DNA from: Baylisascaris procyonis
Taxonomy: Eukaryota > Nematoda > Chromadorea > Rhabditida > Ascarididae
Length of the DNA stretch: 64,000 nt
NCBI GenBank assembly: GCA_037389465.1
Contig: JAZARR010000070.1
Span: 3,004,501 to 3,068,500 of the forward strand
Direction of reading: 5' to 3'
Shown: positions 30,525 to 41,405 of the stretch, piece by piece
How positions within the stretch are numbered: the stretch's first letter is position 1
Layout of the letters: each line of letters starts with the position of its first letter
Program-made: the position numbers and the translations under genes
Notes under the pieces: generated by a model
Databases searched by the model: none
What the model was told of the DNA's origin: nothing
Seen by the model: only the letters and a program-made list of their open reading frames with translations

Positions 30525-33500
30525 TCAATAAAGAAAACATGCGATTACATATCCAATACAATATGTATATATAGAAGGAAGCAATAAAACATATGTAAGA
30601 TAAACGCTGCACGTAAATATGCATTTAAAAATCCAAAAAAGTGGTTAACGGAAGCAAATATGAGGAATGTGCTGAATCATCATCACATATCTAACAACTG
30701 GTGATAGACAATCAGTCACATCAGAGAATCGCAAAGTTTGAGTACTTTCGGAATTCCTGATTTTTTTTTGAGTTTTAGAGGACAACAATGAAAGCGGTAA
30801 TGGCGCAAGCAGACGAATAAGACCCTCCTATTTCTTATCATTTTGAATAATTTTTTTCTCCAAATTTCTTGGACCCACCCAAAAATCGGAAATCCTATTG
30901 TGCTAAAAGTGAGTAATTTCAAGTTCGTCGACGGTTTTATGATTTTCTGCATTAATTTTGGACGGATTATGAAAAAAAGGCTTGGCTGGAGTTTCCGAAA
31001 ATCCCATGTTTGCAGGTCATTGTCCTCCATAAGTTCATATTTCTGGCTGGTTTCATGACGCAGTCATTTCTAGGATGCACTTGCATTGATTTTTTGTATA
31101 AAGCTGCCGAATGTTGTGTGGAAGTTCTCTTCGCGGGGCCGAATCGCTCCTTTCCCCACTCGATCATGGACTTGTACAAAAGTGTTACCTCTCTTATCAC
31201 CTATCCGCTCTCTGCTTACTGATTTCAGTCTTTTTTACTATTTTCATATTCACTCGTACACTGTAAACTGCTGCATTACATCTCTATCCACATAGTAAAA
31301 TTTAACACTACTTTTTCTTCTGCTATAAATATTCATAACGAACTCACAGTATTCTTACAACGTTCTGCAAGCTAACTGAATGAAGAATCACTTTCACTGT
31401 CCAAAAAAATCACTGTCCAAAAAACGGCTTACATAACCAGTATTTCAATAGTTGAATAAGCTAAGCGAAGAAGCATTGAAATATGACAGGGCGAACTCCG
31501 TCGAAATGAGTTAGCTTCACAAGACTGTGGAAAGTCTGTATTCTTTTGCAAGCAGGTGAATGAGGTCAGCGGATATAAAAAATTAAGCGATAAAGAAGTC
31601 AGACGTGATGATGGCGGTCTACAATGCCAGTTTTTATTTCTTAATCAACAGAAATTTGAGCAGAAAAGGATGCGGATGAGAATTTCTTGAAAATAAGCGG
31701 TTTTGTTTGGAATAAATACATGCAGTTAGTGCTTGATCTCGTTCATAAAGTTAGCTTATGGTGGACACTTTTCCATATAGACTACAATGTTGCGAGGTCC
31801 TTTGTCCTCTTTCATCTAACGAGATCACTTCTTATTCGTCAAGTAGAAGAAAATAGCCTTATATGCATGACTTGACATTAGACATGCGAGCGGTTATTCT
31901 ATATTCAGAGCAGACAAATGGTCATCCTGCTGTCTCTTGCATGGCATTTTTAATGTTAGCTTTCGTCAGGTTACATACCTATGAAGTTTCCAGTATGCGT
32001 GACTGCAGCGTTTAATGCACACATGAAACAAATCAGGCCTAATGCACGCAAGCGAGAGTTCCAAAATCATGCTGATACTCTGAGTTCTAAAATTAGCTCC
32101 TATAGTTACTTTAACTGCTGGCGTATAAAATTGTCTGCATTTTGCGCTTAGCGTGATGCTTGTGAAATATTGTTGGTTAGTGAAGTGATATTGGTCTACA
32201 TGCAGAAGCACGAAAAGAGGCGAAAAAAGAGGATAAGCCGTTCGATGTCTATGAGAATCCAGACATGGAAGGGGACGAGAGGACGAAACCAAAGGAGCCT
32301 ATTCCACCACCTCCAAAGGCTGGCAGCCTCACGCCAGAACCGAAGATGTCATCGCCAAAAGCAGCACGCAAACGTGGCTCCTCCCCTAAAATGAAACCTG
32401 TGCCTGCGGCAAAACCTGCGACAAAGCTTCAGACCAAAGCCAAAACTGCTGCGAAAATCAAAAGTCGGGCGAAGCCACGTGCACCAGATGTGTACGATAA
32501 TGTCGACGCAGACGACGAGGGTGACGTTTTCTAATATTGTAATATCCGCATTCAAGCATATCATACTCCTCAGAACATGATCTCCTTGACTGCTCAGTTT
32601 CTTCTGTCAGCTTTAGCATTTAGAAAACAGACACTAGAGGGCAAGGCCCTTGGAGGGCTAAATTTGAGTCGTCCACAAATTTCAATGGAGATACGCATCC
32701 GCGAGGAGGCTGTCCCAAGTAATAAATGAGTACATGATTTTGTCTAGGTTGAAGGCGATGTCTTTTTTCACGCGTGACCTTTAACGTACTCGAATTTGAT
32801 GGCTAGATTGTCTTACACAGTTCGTTTGGTGATTTCTCCGCAACCTTTTTTAAACAAATACTGAGTTATTACATTTGTTTTACCAATTGAGCATTTTTTT
32901 GTTGTTGAAAGCTTTGTCTCCCTTATCTCTGAGTGCCCTTTCATGTTCCCAATTCATTCAGATGAAATCTTTTGCTCTTTGGTTATGAAGAATTTTCCAA
33001 AATCACCTAGGCCTTATTCTTCCCCTAGTAATCACTCATTTCCGTTTGCGATTCCTGCAGACCTTCTTTTCCGCAGCAACTCATTATTCCGTTTCCGTTA
33101 TTTGTTTCGGTCACTGGCTCACTCCTTGTAATCATTTAGCATCACGATTAACTGTCGTTACGTGATACCATTTCAGAAACCATTAAATTTTCAGGTAACA
33201 GTGAGATGATTAAAAAAAGTGCTGAGAACATCTCAAAATTGGATGAACCTAAAGATGAGGAATCTCATGGGGTTAAGCATGCAGATAAGGCGGAAAAACC
33301 AAAGGATCAGAAGCAATCCTCATCGAAATCAAGTAAACCAAAGGAGAAGGAACACAATGAAAACGAAACTCCTAATGGCTTGCTACAACCGAAACGATTC
33401 GAGAAAGGGGAAAAGGAGGTGGGCATATCAGTTTTGAAATAAACCTCTGAAAAATAGAGAATCGGAATTATCTCACTCACCACAGAAAACCTTCCTCAAG

Positions 33501-35897
33501 GAAGCCGAAAGTTTGAAGTTGGACAAAATCAAAAGTTTGCAAAACTTTAAATTTTCCAAATTTCAGGTTGGAAAATTTGCAAAATCGCGATCATTTTTTC
33601 GATAGTTTGCACAATCAGCTACTGAAGAAACGATTCCAGGCTCTTAAATTTGGGTGATATTTTCCTGAAGGCGATCGCCAGTGAAATTTCTCGTTGTACC
33701 AAAAATGCGTATGAGATGATCGCGCATATGCGTATTTCAAGCTGAAGATCTACAGCAGTGATTCGAAGACAGTGCATAAATCGCCATCTAATGTTATTTT
33801 GGGCTCATTCTCCAAGAGGCACTTCCTGGTCCCCTGAATTCGCTTTTTAATGAGCCCCCGATTTTCTCGTAATTGATTCCAACAGCGTCAAAGTCAAGCA
33901 GAGATATATGTATGTAAAGCAGTATGTCTACATAAAATTCATTGAGGCAATTCTGTTGAACTTTTCCAAGGATATTTAGTAATGGGAAAGTAGGAAGGGT
34001 GAGCGAAAATTGCATTTTAATGACAAAAACAGTCGAGCTCCTCTTTGCAATAAATTACAAACGCATTGTCACATGGATCAATAGCTTTATGACAAATTAA
34101 CAAAATCGACGATTGTGGATCCTTTTTCGGCAATGTGAAGACGCTGTCTTTTCAATGTCCTGAGGGAAGAATAATGAATGCATTTCATCATATATAAATC
34201 GAGGAGGCTGTGGACCGAGACTGCAACCTACAGCATCCAAAGAGAACAACGCTGGCTTGACCAAATGTCTTTACAGCACTGCCAGTGACTACAACAGTGG
34301 TCATTAAATAACATTTTTCATACTCGACAGCAAGAAGACCCGTTTGCCATTATCAGTTTTAGAGTTTTTCATTGATCTAGCTTCGTCAGTGATTTCTCCA
34401 AGAAATTGTTGCTATCAGAAGGAAGAATGAAGGATGAGTTCAAAACGCTGGATACCTTGTATTTCTGCTGCAACCACACAAAAACTCGTCGTTCAGCAAT
34501 AACTTCTCAAATATTTGTGATATCCAAAACATCCCTTTCAAAGGATTGGTTCTAAATTCTTCTTCGTAACCATGCTTCATGATTTTGGTTAAGTCATATT
34601 CAGTTAGTTTACATGTGAGAAAAATAAGCGACAGCATCCGAGGCCGACTCCGGGTTAATTCACGCCGCGGGGCATCGCGTTACCGCCTGGTATCCGCACC
34701 GAATGGCGGCTGGAAATTTTCCTCCTGAACGTATCTACACATGCATTTCTAGCTCTTAATTTGAACCTGCTCATTTAACTCAAATTTCAAATCAACAATC
34801 CTCTGCTGTGCTTACAAGATCTGCCGTAGTGAAATTAAATTAAAACAGAGTGAGCTATAATGAAAGAGTGACCGTCTCGAAATTTTCTCGACTAAATTTT
34901 GACATTTTTGAAAATGCTGAAATTTGTCGACTATCGAGATATCCATTATTTTATTTGAAAAACGCGATGTAGGAAGTGACGATGGGGAAACAGACGATGA
35001 GAATCTCTCTTCATTCCCCCCCCCCCGGCCTTTTCCACCCTGCGACTATGGTGCACTTTGCGCATTTGTTTTTTGAATAATTTTTTGTTTTTTTTCAATG
35101 ACTGTTTAATCTGTGATGGGAAAAGGAGGGATTTACTCATCCCTGCTTCAAAACTATGCGTTCTATGGTACTCTTTACGTTGCGCGGCGCTTCAAGTGAA
35201 TGGGGTTGGCCAGATAAATTGGATCAGAATCAGAAGGCTGGAAGCAGAGAATGAGATTGAACAAGCGAACGTCAAGCCTAGAGCATAAATTGCCCGAGTG
35301 CAGAGGAGGTCATGATAGAGAAAATATCACTCAAATTTATTTGAACGTCGAAAAACATAAAGAGTCCTGCAATTTGTTCTGTTTGCACTGTTGAGTGCAT
35401 CAGTTCATTGCAGAAAATAATTGCGCAAGGCGTCGCTGTAAGTCGGCATGCCTACAAAACAATGGACGATGTGGATAGCGACTGGGGATCGCTTAAGGGT
35501 AAAGCGGGTGTGTTTTTTGTTTGGATTATGGCCCTCTTTTATCGAGAGTTGTTATTATCATTTACACATTATACACTGCGGAGAGTTAACGATATCTTCG
35601 ATTAGAAAATATCTTATTCGCCTGAATCTATTATAATCTGATGCTAATAGTAAACATCGATCTATTATATTATTTATTGTACTCGGCAAGAGAGTGGAGT
35701 CAGTCTCTTACAATCCTGCTTCTTCAGCGAAAACCTCTTCTAATGCCTTGGAGGGATTTCCCTAAGCATTAACCTTTTTGCCAAGAATATATTGCATCTT
35801 CGTTGATAGAATTTTTCAAATTTCAGTTAAAAGCTTTTTTTACCTTAATTTCCTCCAGCACAAGTTTGAGGCTATGAGGATTAAGAATATCCGCTAG
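24882..35897 (+). CDS. spliced gene for a single-pass membrane protein with Lys/Ser/Pro-rich tail
   Basis: Gene model from exons whose reading phases all agree: possible signal exon 24882-24980; 25878-26084; 27304-27408; microexon 28165-28190; 29756-29838; 32206-32520; 33195-33418; 35414-35498; and a short terminal exon before the AATAAA at 35971. From 25878 the product is about 350 residues: an amphipathic start (SLNETFSDVLQNF), one hydrophobic segment (about residues 20-46, WLLLLKWWGLVNSVMLCC), a CCKKK stop-transfer, then a long tail rich in Lys, Ser, Pro and Glu ending HAYKTMDDVDSDWGSLK. I do not recognise the family. The layout suggests a type I or signal-anchored protein with a charged cytosolic tail; no enzymatic motif is visible. 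Exons come from splice consensus and phase, not from transcripts. An alternative 3' end lies at 32534. Confidence 0.6.
25878..26084 (+). CDS. exon with the transmembrane segment
   Basis: Acceptor TTTTCATTTGCCAG precedes AGT TTG AAT; donor GTGAGT follows ATA ACG. It is 69 codons, phase 0 at both ends. It encodes a short polar lead with one N-glycosylation-like NET, a hydrophobic stretch of about 25 residues, then CCKKKGRDAKKKRGR and a run of five Ser. The positive-inside rule places the basic tail in the cytosol. Confidence 0.6.
26085..27303 (+). other. intron, with AAAT microsatellite
   Basis: Intron between the transmembrane exon and the next coding exon. It contains an (AAAT)n tract at about 26250-26276. 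No other structure was recognised. Confidence 0.4.
27304..27408 (+). CDS. internal exon of the membrane-protein gene
   Basis: Acceptor CCCATTTCAG and a perfect GTAAGT donor bound 35 codons in phase 0. The exon starts LDMKINQLLNYKRKRNP and ends SSIFGPLSEP. A longer open frame (27244-27759) reads through the donor into a GA repeat; the strong donor and phase argue that only this part is exonic. Confidence 0.55.
27533..27606. repeat. GA microsatellite inside a short direct repeat
   Basis: An uninterrupted GAGA tract of about 25 nt is flanked by two near-copies of AGTACGGA(A/G)GGAAGTTTCC. It lies in the intron about 125 nt after the 27408 donor. Both strands give long but low-complexity open frames (Arg-Glu or Ser-Leu repeats) that should not be taken as genes. 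Confidence 0.7.
28165..28190 (+). CDS. 26-nt microexon (GEKKKSKR)
   Basis: TTTTTTCAG acceptor and GTGAGT donor bound only 26 nt, read as GEKKKSKR plus two bases. Those two bases plus the first base of exon 29756 make AAA (Lys), restoring phase. Its lysine-rich content matches both neighbouring exons. Confidence 0.5.
28191..29755 (+). other. intron, no supported feature
   Basis: Contains overlapping open frames on both strands around 28761-29155 and a minus-strand frame at 29424-29696. None has recognisable motifs. Confidence 0.35.
29756..29838 (+). CDS. internal exon of the membrane-protein gene
   Basis: Acceptor GAATGTTTAG and donor GTAAGC. It reads IKKAPKEQEHISSSRHSS and on to QSTS, with one leading base and one trailing base that complete Lys codons on each side. 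Ser/Lys/His-rich, matching the tail. Confidence 0.5.
29839..32205 (+). other. intron with an AAT tract and a dispersed 25-bp repeat
   Basis: It holds an (AAT)n tract at about 30499-30514. Two copies of a 25-bp sequence (TGTGCYGAATCATCATCACA plus a few bases) lie near 30399 and 30669, differing at two positions. No gene was identified on either strand. Confidence 0.4.
32206..32534 (+). CDS. Lys/Pro-rich tail exon with alternative end
   Basis: Begins after CTACATGCAG and joins exon 29838 in phase to give ARKEAKKEDKPFDVYENP, a PIPPPPKAG proline run, several SP and TP sites and an acidic end DNVDADDEG. If unspliced it ends GDVF-stop at 32532-32534, with an AATAAA at 32721-32726. If the GTGACG donor at 32521 is used, the trailing G joins GT at 33195 in frame and the protein continues. 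Confidence 0.6.
32721..32726 (+). terminator. candidate poly(A) signal for the short isoform
   Basis: AATAAA about 190 nt after the 32534 stop. It supports, but does not prove, an isoform in which the 32521-33194 intron is not removed. Confidence 0.35.
33195..33418 (+). CDS. Lys/Glu/Ser-rich exon
   Basis: Acceptor AAATTTTCAG, donor GTGGGC. Two leading bases complete a Gly (or Ser) codon, then NSEMIKKSAENISKLDEP and on to KPKEKEHNENETPNG and RFEKGEKE, phase 0 at the end. Highly charged and likely disordered. The phase also permits direct splicing from exon 29838, skipping 32206-32520. Confidence 0.55.
33548..33577. repeat. small perfect inverted repeat in an intron
   Basis: AAATTTTCCAA and TTGGAAAATTT flank an 8-nt spacer in the intron after 33418. 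The surrounding bases repeat related TTTGCAAAA words. It is probably part of a degenerate repeat. Confidence 0.35.
33578..35413 (+). other. intron with poly-C tract
   Basis: It holds a run of ten C at about 35018-35027. A short coding-looking frame ends at 35288 (GQINWIRIRRLEAENEIEQA), but no acceptor fits the phase of exon 33418, so it is not included in the gene. Confidence 0.35.
35414..35498 (+). CDS. penultimate exon (HAYKTMDDVDSDWGSLK)
   Basis: Acceptor GTTCATTGCAG, donor GTAAAG. Phase 0 at the start, the only frame without a stop: KIIAQGVAVSRHAYKTMDDV and on to SDWGSLK plus one base. It looks less low-complexity than the preceding tail and may be a conserved C-terminal motif. Confidence 0.5.
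35827..35897 (+). CDS. terminal exon, two possible acceptors
   Basis: An AAATTTCAG acceptor at 35826 would give a short tail ending KFEAMRIKNIR-stop (TAG 35895-35897). A CCTCCAG acceptor at 35858 would give AQV-stop (TGA 35867-35869). Either is followed by AATAAA at 35971-35976, so the gene probably ends here, but which acceptor is used is open. Confidence 0.35.
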
Positions 35898-35970
35898 TGA
35901 ATCGCGACCGACACAAAAAGAAGAAGAAGATGAAAATGTGGAAACAGCACACAAGAATAATCTTTGTAAC

Positions 35971-35976
35971 AATAAA
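35971..35976 (+). terminator. candidate poly(A) signal of the membrane-protein gene
   Basis: AATAAA some 75-100 nt after the proposed terminal stop codons. Confidence 0.4.
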
Positions 35977-38900
35977 ATACAAAAGTTGCAAATCGCTTCA
36001 GTTTAAATTTCGTTTGATCACCGCGTAGCGTTGGTTGGCAGTGCCACATAGCATGTCTTCAGCAGTAGGAAACATTTTCGTATAGGAGCATTCGGCTAAC
36101 GTTTCTTCATTCATTGCCATATTTCTGTTATATTATTTGTGATGTGCATAACTACGTCAAGTCATAACTGCAAGCTCTGATCACTTAATTTGTTTTTTTT
36201 TTTTGGTTCACTGCATTCTCCATCTTAATAGAAAATTAGCCACCCAATGATTTTATAGTGATTGCGTGATTTATTGACAAACGCATATTCCAAAACAGTT
36301 CCAGGAAAGCAAAATTTGTGATGAAAATTTAAAAAATGGTTGTAGACATGAAGAAACCAAATGATGAACAGAAGGAGAAAAAGGCCTATAAAAAAGGAAA
36401 AGAACATGTTGACGAACATGAAGCCAAAGGAACAAACAGCGGGAGCCTTGATGGTTTGTTCTTCCATATTCCTCATCTTTCTGTTCACTGCTTTCAGGTT
36501 TCTGAAGGTGGGACTTCAGATGCTCGGCTCAGATTTGACTTTAGAACGCACACATCGCATCTGTTAAGGCCGGCGAGAAAAGTTCGGCTCAATTGCATGT
36601 AATTGGTGAGCATCTGGAGCACGGCGGCATTCTAGAGATTTCGATGAGTTTTCTGAGACCTATAGCATCCAGCCCTAATGAGAACTAGGACCTATAAACT
36701 GAGAAAAGTGAAAGTCCCAAGAGCAATAAGTGCTTTCAAAGTGGAGGAGAGGGGAAAATTTAGAACAATCGGTAAGTGCTTAGAGCTGACTCGGTTACCT
36801 CCTGTCGTCCAGATTGTTTTTCCACTATCGTACGATAATTGGCACTGTTCGTCTTGGGCGCCAGGCATGGTGTAATCGAATGTCACGGTGCATTAAACAT
36901 TTTTATTTGCCCTCTTGGCATATTGCAGCCCCATTCAAACATATTACAGCACAGGAATCTGATTTCCACGACCTCCCTTGACCAAAAATGGATAAGGCAC
37001 CTCTGAAGGAAAGCAGAATCCTCTAGGTGAAGCAGATCACCTCTGCGAAAACAGTACTGTTTCAGCACATATTGTCCTGGCTGTCTATTTTCATTGCCAA
37101 AGATAGCCAGCCTGAAAAGATTATTTCTAAACACAGTGAGGTGTTTATGCGAAGGAAAACTTAAGGCTGTAACAGAGAAAAGTCGAGATCGAGCAAATGA
37201 TATCGAGCCCATCACTATGTGTGCAACCATGTTGGCTGTCACAACAGATCATCCATATGTGCGCATGCGCAACATCGAATGGCCTGTGAATTAATTCATC
37301 TACACGGGGAAAATGGTTCCTGGAGCAAATGAAAGGATTCTGTCAACTTTGCCTGTGACTTCTAACGAATGTCCAAGAAAATGCATCAAACTGTGCTAAG
37401 ATCAAGACATCCCATCGGACAGATAGAAATGAAAACGCAAATGCATCAGTTATCGCAGACCAGGAATTCGCATTGTCACATCCCAAACGTCTTCATCAAG
37501 AAATCGCTAACTGATTCGTATGCATTAGTTTTCTTTTTAAGCTAGAGAAATTGTCCATGTCTTCGATCTTACTCCACTGACCAGTTATTGAGAATCAGCG
37601 AAAAAACTTGCTAAGCAGTCAAGAAGCTAATATGAAAACTCACTTAGGTGTAACGCATCAGTTGAATTATTAGTTATTTTTCAAGGGAATCGTCGTGAAG
37701 GAAGCAACGGGCAGTAATCAATCAAGAGCAAATCGAAAATGAAAGTGTATGCGTCATCACTCTTCAGCCTAATCACCTTGTTGCTGTCAACCTGAGGAGT
37801 TGCAACTCATTTCACACAGAGTATTTCATGTGCTACTCTTCAAACACGTCACGGACAGCTTTTCGATTGAGAAATTTCCCCCTCAATTTGCTTAGTAAAT
37901 CAATGGTGCTGCAAAGATGAAAGAGGGTACATATAACGCGAATGTTCAAATCACTCACTGATTTTCAGATTTTGGTGATGCGTTTAAAAGTGTTTGCTAT
38001 TTCTCAATGTTTTCATGATGACCCATTCCCACCGGCAAAATGACATTTATTCCAAATGACCATTCCCTGCATCAGATCGCATGCGGCCGTTTCTGGGTGT
38101 CCAATAAACACCTTACCCGCTTCGAGTGACCTGCTGATGAATAATGTTCGTACCAAATCGAATGATTTTCACAGAATCTGCGAACATGTCCTCGTTGCGC
38201 TATTGCACCACAAAGGGCGCATAATTTGTATAAAGGCGGCTCTTCCTGGCAGCTTTTTTGGCCCCATGTTAAGCCAATTCCAATCATGCAGTGAACTGCA
38301 ATAGAGAGTTGATTAAAACTGGCGATATTAGAACTCCAATATGTAGTGACGGGTGAATTAAAAAAGAAACTGGTGATGTGCCATAGAGAGAGCTGATTTC
38401 TCGTAATTTGTCGCCTCTTCCAAATTGCGCTAACTTTAGTATTTTAGGTTAGTTACAGCTGCAGGACTAACTTTATAGTATTAAATCTTCCCGAATACTC
38501 ATGTGCTACGTATGGCTAACTAGTAACTGTTAATTTTTCGCTTCAAATTGGAAAGTAGCTGTTGATCTCCCCCAATGTGGAACAGATAGAGGGCTAGTTC
38601 ATCATATGTTCCTTCTCCTTATTCAAGCATTTTTTGAACGGATTGACTCCTCAGTTTTTAGCTGCTATTCACCACTTGTAGCCTACGGTGGAGCTTTTAT
38701 TTCTGGTGACTTCATCAGAGGGAAGTAGTTCTTGGAACTTTTATTTCAAGTCGTTTTCTCGAAAGTTCTAAAAATTCGCTACACGGAGTAAATTCAGTGT
38801 GGGAATGGTTCTCTCAGAGAATCTCAGGCACCATTGCAGGCAACTCATAAGGGTGAACCTAAGTTGAATATGAGATAGCAGCTAGAAGCACGGCTAGATG

Positions 38901-40042
38901 GAAATCTAGGTGCAACTTAATCGTAGACGCATGAAAAAAATAGTCTACAATTGATGGAGGACAACAGTGCAGGATGCGCGTTCAGTCATTTGCAGACTGA
39001 CTGATCAAAAATCGGTAAGTTGCAGCTACGGCAAATTTACGTTGTATAATAAAAAAGGTCTGGGTATCAACGGAAAAAGAGAACACCCGATAATAACAGA
39101 TGTTGGTAAGGGAGCTCAAAGAAGTGGATTGAACATCCCATGGCTTTAAGGAGGGGCCTTATATTCCAGACTGCAGAGGTACCGATAACTCTTTTGAGGA
39201 TAGCTCAATGTTCTACCTATTTTGCTCTGCTTACATTCACTCCAACTGTTTCTAACTGCTTATTTATTGCATATTTTTGTTGGAATTATGCTACATGAAG
39301 CTTAACTGAACCAGCCAAACAAAGCTCCACGTACCTCTTGTGAGAAGCAGTTGTTAACAGAACATGAGTTTGGTACCGGAATTTCCGTTGGTTCTTACTC
39401 ACCGAAAAATATCCATCGGTTGGTTTCTTCAGTCCCAAACGAAATTTTGTTCCTACTGTGTATTTTCGGATGGTAATCACTAACATTTCTGAAATGCCAT
39501 ATGTTTCAACCATATTCTAGCTGTAACCCAACGCCTTCGGTCGGGCACCAATCGGACGAAATTTCCATCGGTCTCCACTACTCATGCTCCTCATTGAACG
39601 CTTTGGTGCAGCAATGAAGAGCCGTTCTCTGATACATCCACGTTCGGCAATTTCCATAAATCTTTCTTATTTGGCACTATCTCAAGCAGCCAACTGCCAC
39701 CACAACCCTATAATCGGCGGCTTCTACTGCCAAGTTCAGTCATTTTCCCAAGTTTGCAGTGAAGAAACCTACTGACTTCTCAGTCCCGTACTCGCAGTAA
39801 AACTTATAAGCGATCCTAACAGACATCGTTGCAGCGAGGTTTCCAATGTTCGCTTGACCTGAATTTTAGAAACCAGGACATTTTAAACAGAGATAGGCAC
39901 CGAGCTCAGGTGCAACCTTGATTCGCCCACTTGTTGAGTATTACATGTTTCGAAGTTATATTGAGGCCATTTATCACGCAAGAATCTAGTTAGGTGAATA
40001 TTTGTGTCTCCAATCACCTTTGAATGTATCATTGCAGGAAGT

Positions 40043-40190
40043 GATATTCCCCTACTTGTCTCTATTGTCATTATACACATGACTAAACTCTGTTTATTAT
40101 GTGCAGCTTCCTACGTGAGAAGGAAGCTACACATAATAAACAGAGTTTAGTCATGTGTATAATGACAATAGAGACAAGTAGGGGAATATC
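40043..40190. repeat. 148-nt near-perfect snap-back palindrome
   Basis: Two 70-nt arms (40043-40112 and 40121-40190) are reverse complements except for one position, separated by the 8-nt loop ACGTGAGA. Beyond the arms, GAAGT on the left and ACTTC on the right extend the pairing after a two-base bulge. It contains no ORF or transposase. It could be a foldback element, a dsRNA/small-RNA hairpin, or a palindromic sequencing or assembly artefact. Confidence 0.9.
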
Positions 40191-40507
40191 AAACTTCTAG
40201 GTAATAGGTCTGTTAAGGTGTCACAGTCTAGCTCATAAAACGAAGGGATTTCACGAACGATTTCCTGCTGTTAGAAGGACAGACAATTTCAGCAAACGAA
40301 CGAGATTGCATGCCATTAAACTGTCATTGTCTTACCACTGAATTTATTTCCGCTGTTAGGTTTCTATTTGTATAAAGGCTTTGATATCTTTTGTTTTTGG
40401 AGTTAAAGTAATAATTGCGTAAAAATTTCAACCATCGGCTCCATGATTGTCAAATGCATGTGTTTGAATGACTCTAGTCGAATTTGCCCTTGAGATTCAC
40501 TGAGGTT

Positions 40508-40558
40508 AAATTTGTTGACCACTCTAGTGAATGAAATTTGTTGACCACTCTAGTGAAC
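40508..40558. repeat. 26-bp tandem duplication
   Basis: AAATTTGTTGACCACTCTAG plus six more bases occurs twice in direct succession. No coding context. Confidence 0.75.
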
Positions 40559-41337
40559 AAAAAGCTTTGCAAGCTTTTGTCGTAAGCAGACAACAGGAAA
40601 GAAAGATGCAAAGATCGCTGGGCTACCAGAAAAAGGGGCAGCCATGCGGGTAGGAAGTACAAGGGAACAGGCTCGTCAAACCATCAAAAACACCACAGTA
40701 GCAGATAAGGAAACACGAGATATGCTGCAAACCCAACATAATGATCGTACAAATTATGATGTCGGATGCAATAAAACGCATACATTGATCACAACGAAAA
40801 ACGAGGTGACGGAACGCTTGTGTTATTTACTCTTTGGAATTCTAAGACGAAATCACTGTCACTGCTAGGCACAGTGGATGTGGAAAACGGCTGCCGCGAA
40901 TTCATTACAAGTAAGGCCACGAATATTGCTTTTGAGTTGATTTGGCTCTTAAACGCTGATGGTTTCGGATTTACTAGCGAAATACTCTGCCGTGTTCAAA
41001 ACTGCTCGAAGTGTTCAGTGATAAGTAATCAAGAGCCTTGGCAGTGAATAAAACGTCTTGATTGCTCTATCACTTGTGTCTTTCTTCTTCAACCAATCTT
41101 CACCAACCTCCCTGGTGGCCCATACCACGTTTGTCAACTGAGCTACGACTGCGCTTTTCACCATTGCGATCGCAGGACACCTCTTACCTGAGTAATTGAA
41201 TCATAGCGCACTTTCCGAAGACAATACAAAACTGTATCATGAAACGGTACAGCGTATCTTACGTCGATAAACTGAACTGGGAGTGTAGAATTCCTCTGAA
41301 ATAAAATAAGCACAGCTCACACATGGAAATGAGACTC

Positions 41338-41341
<4 letters not shown>

Positions 41342-41401
<60 letters not shown>
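41342..41401. repeat. (AT)30 microsatellite
   Basis: Uninterrupted alternating AT for 60 nt. It creates artefactual Tyr-Ile open frames on the minus strand. Confidence 0.95.

Positions 41402-41405
<4 letters not shown>

Noticed and set aside
36336..36602. Small charged or membrane-like ORFs near 36.3-36.6 kb in two overlapping plus-strand frames and one minus-strand frame
   Set aside because: Three mutually overlapping frames look equally plausible, none links in phase to the gene ending near 35.9 kb, and the possible 45-nt intron leads straight to a stop.
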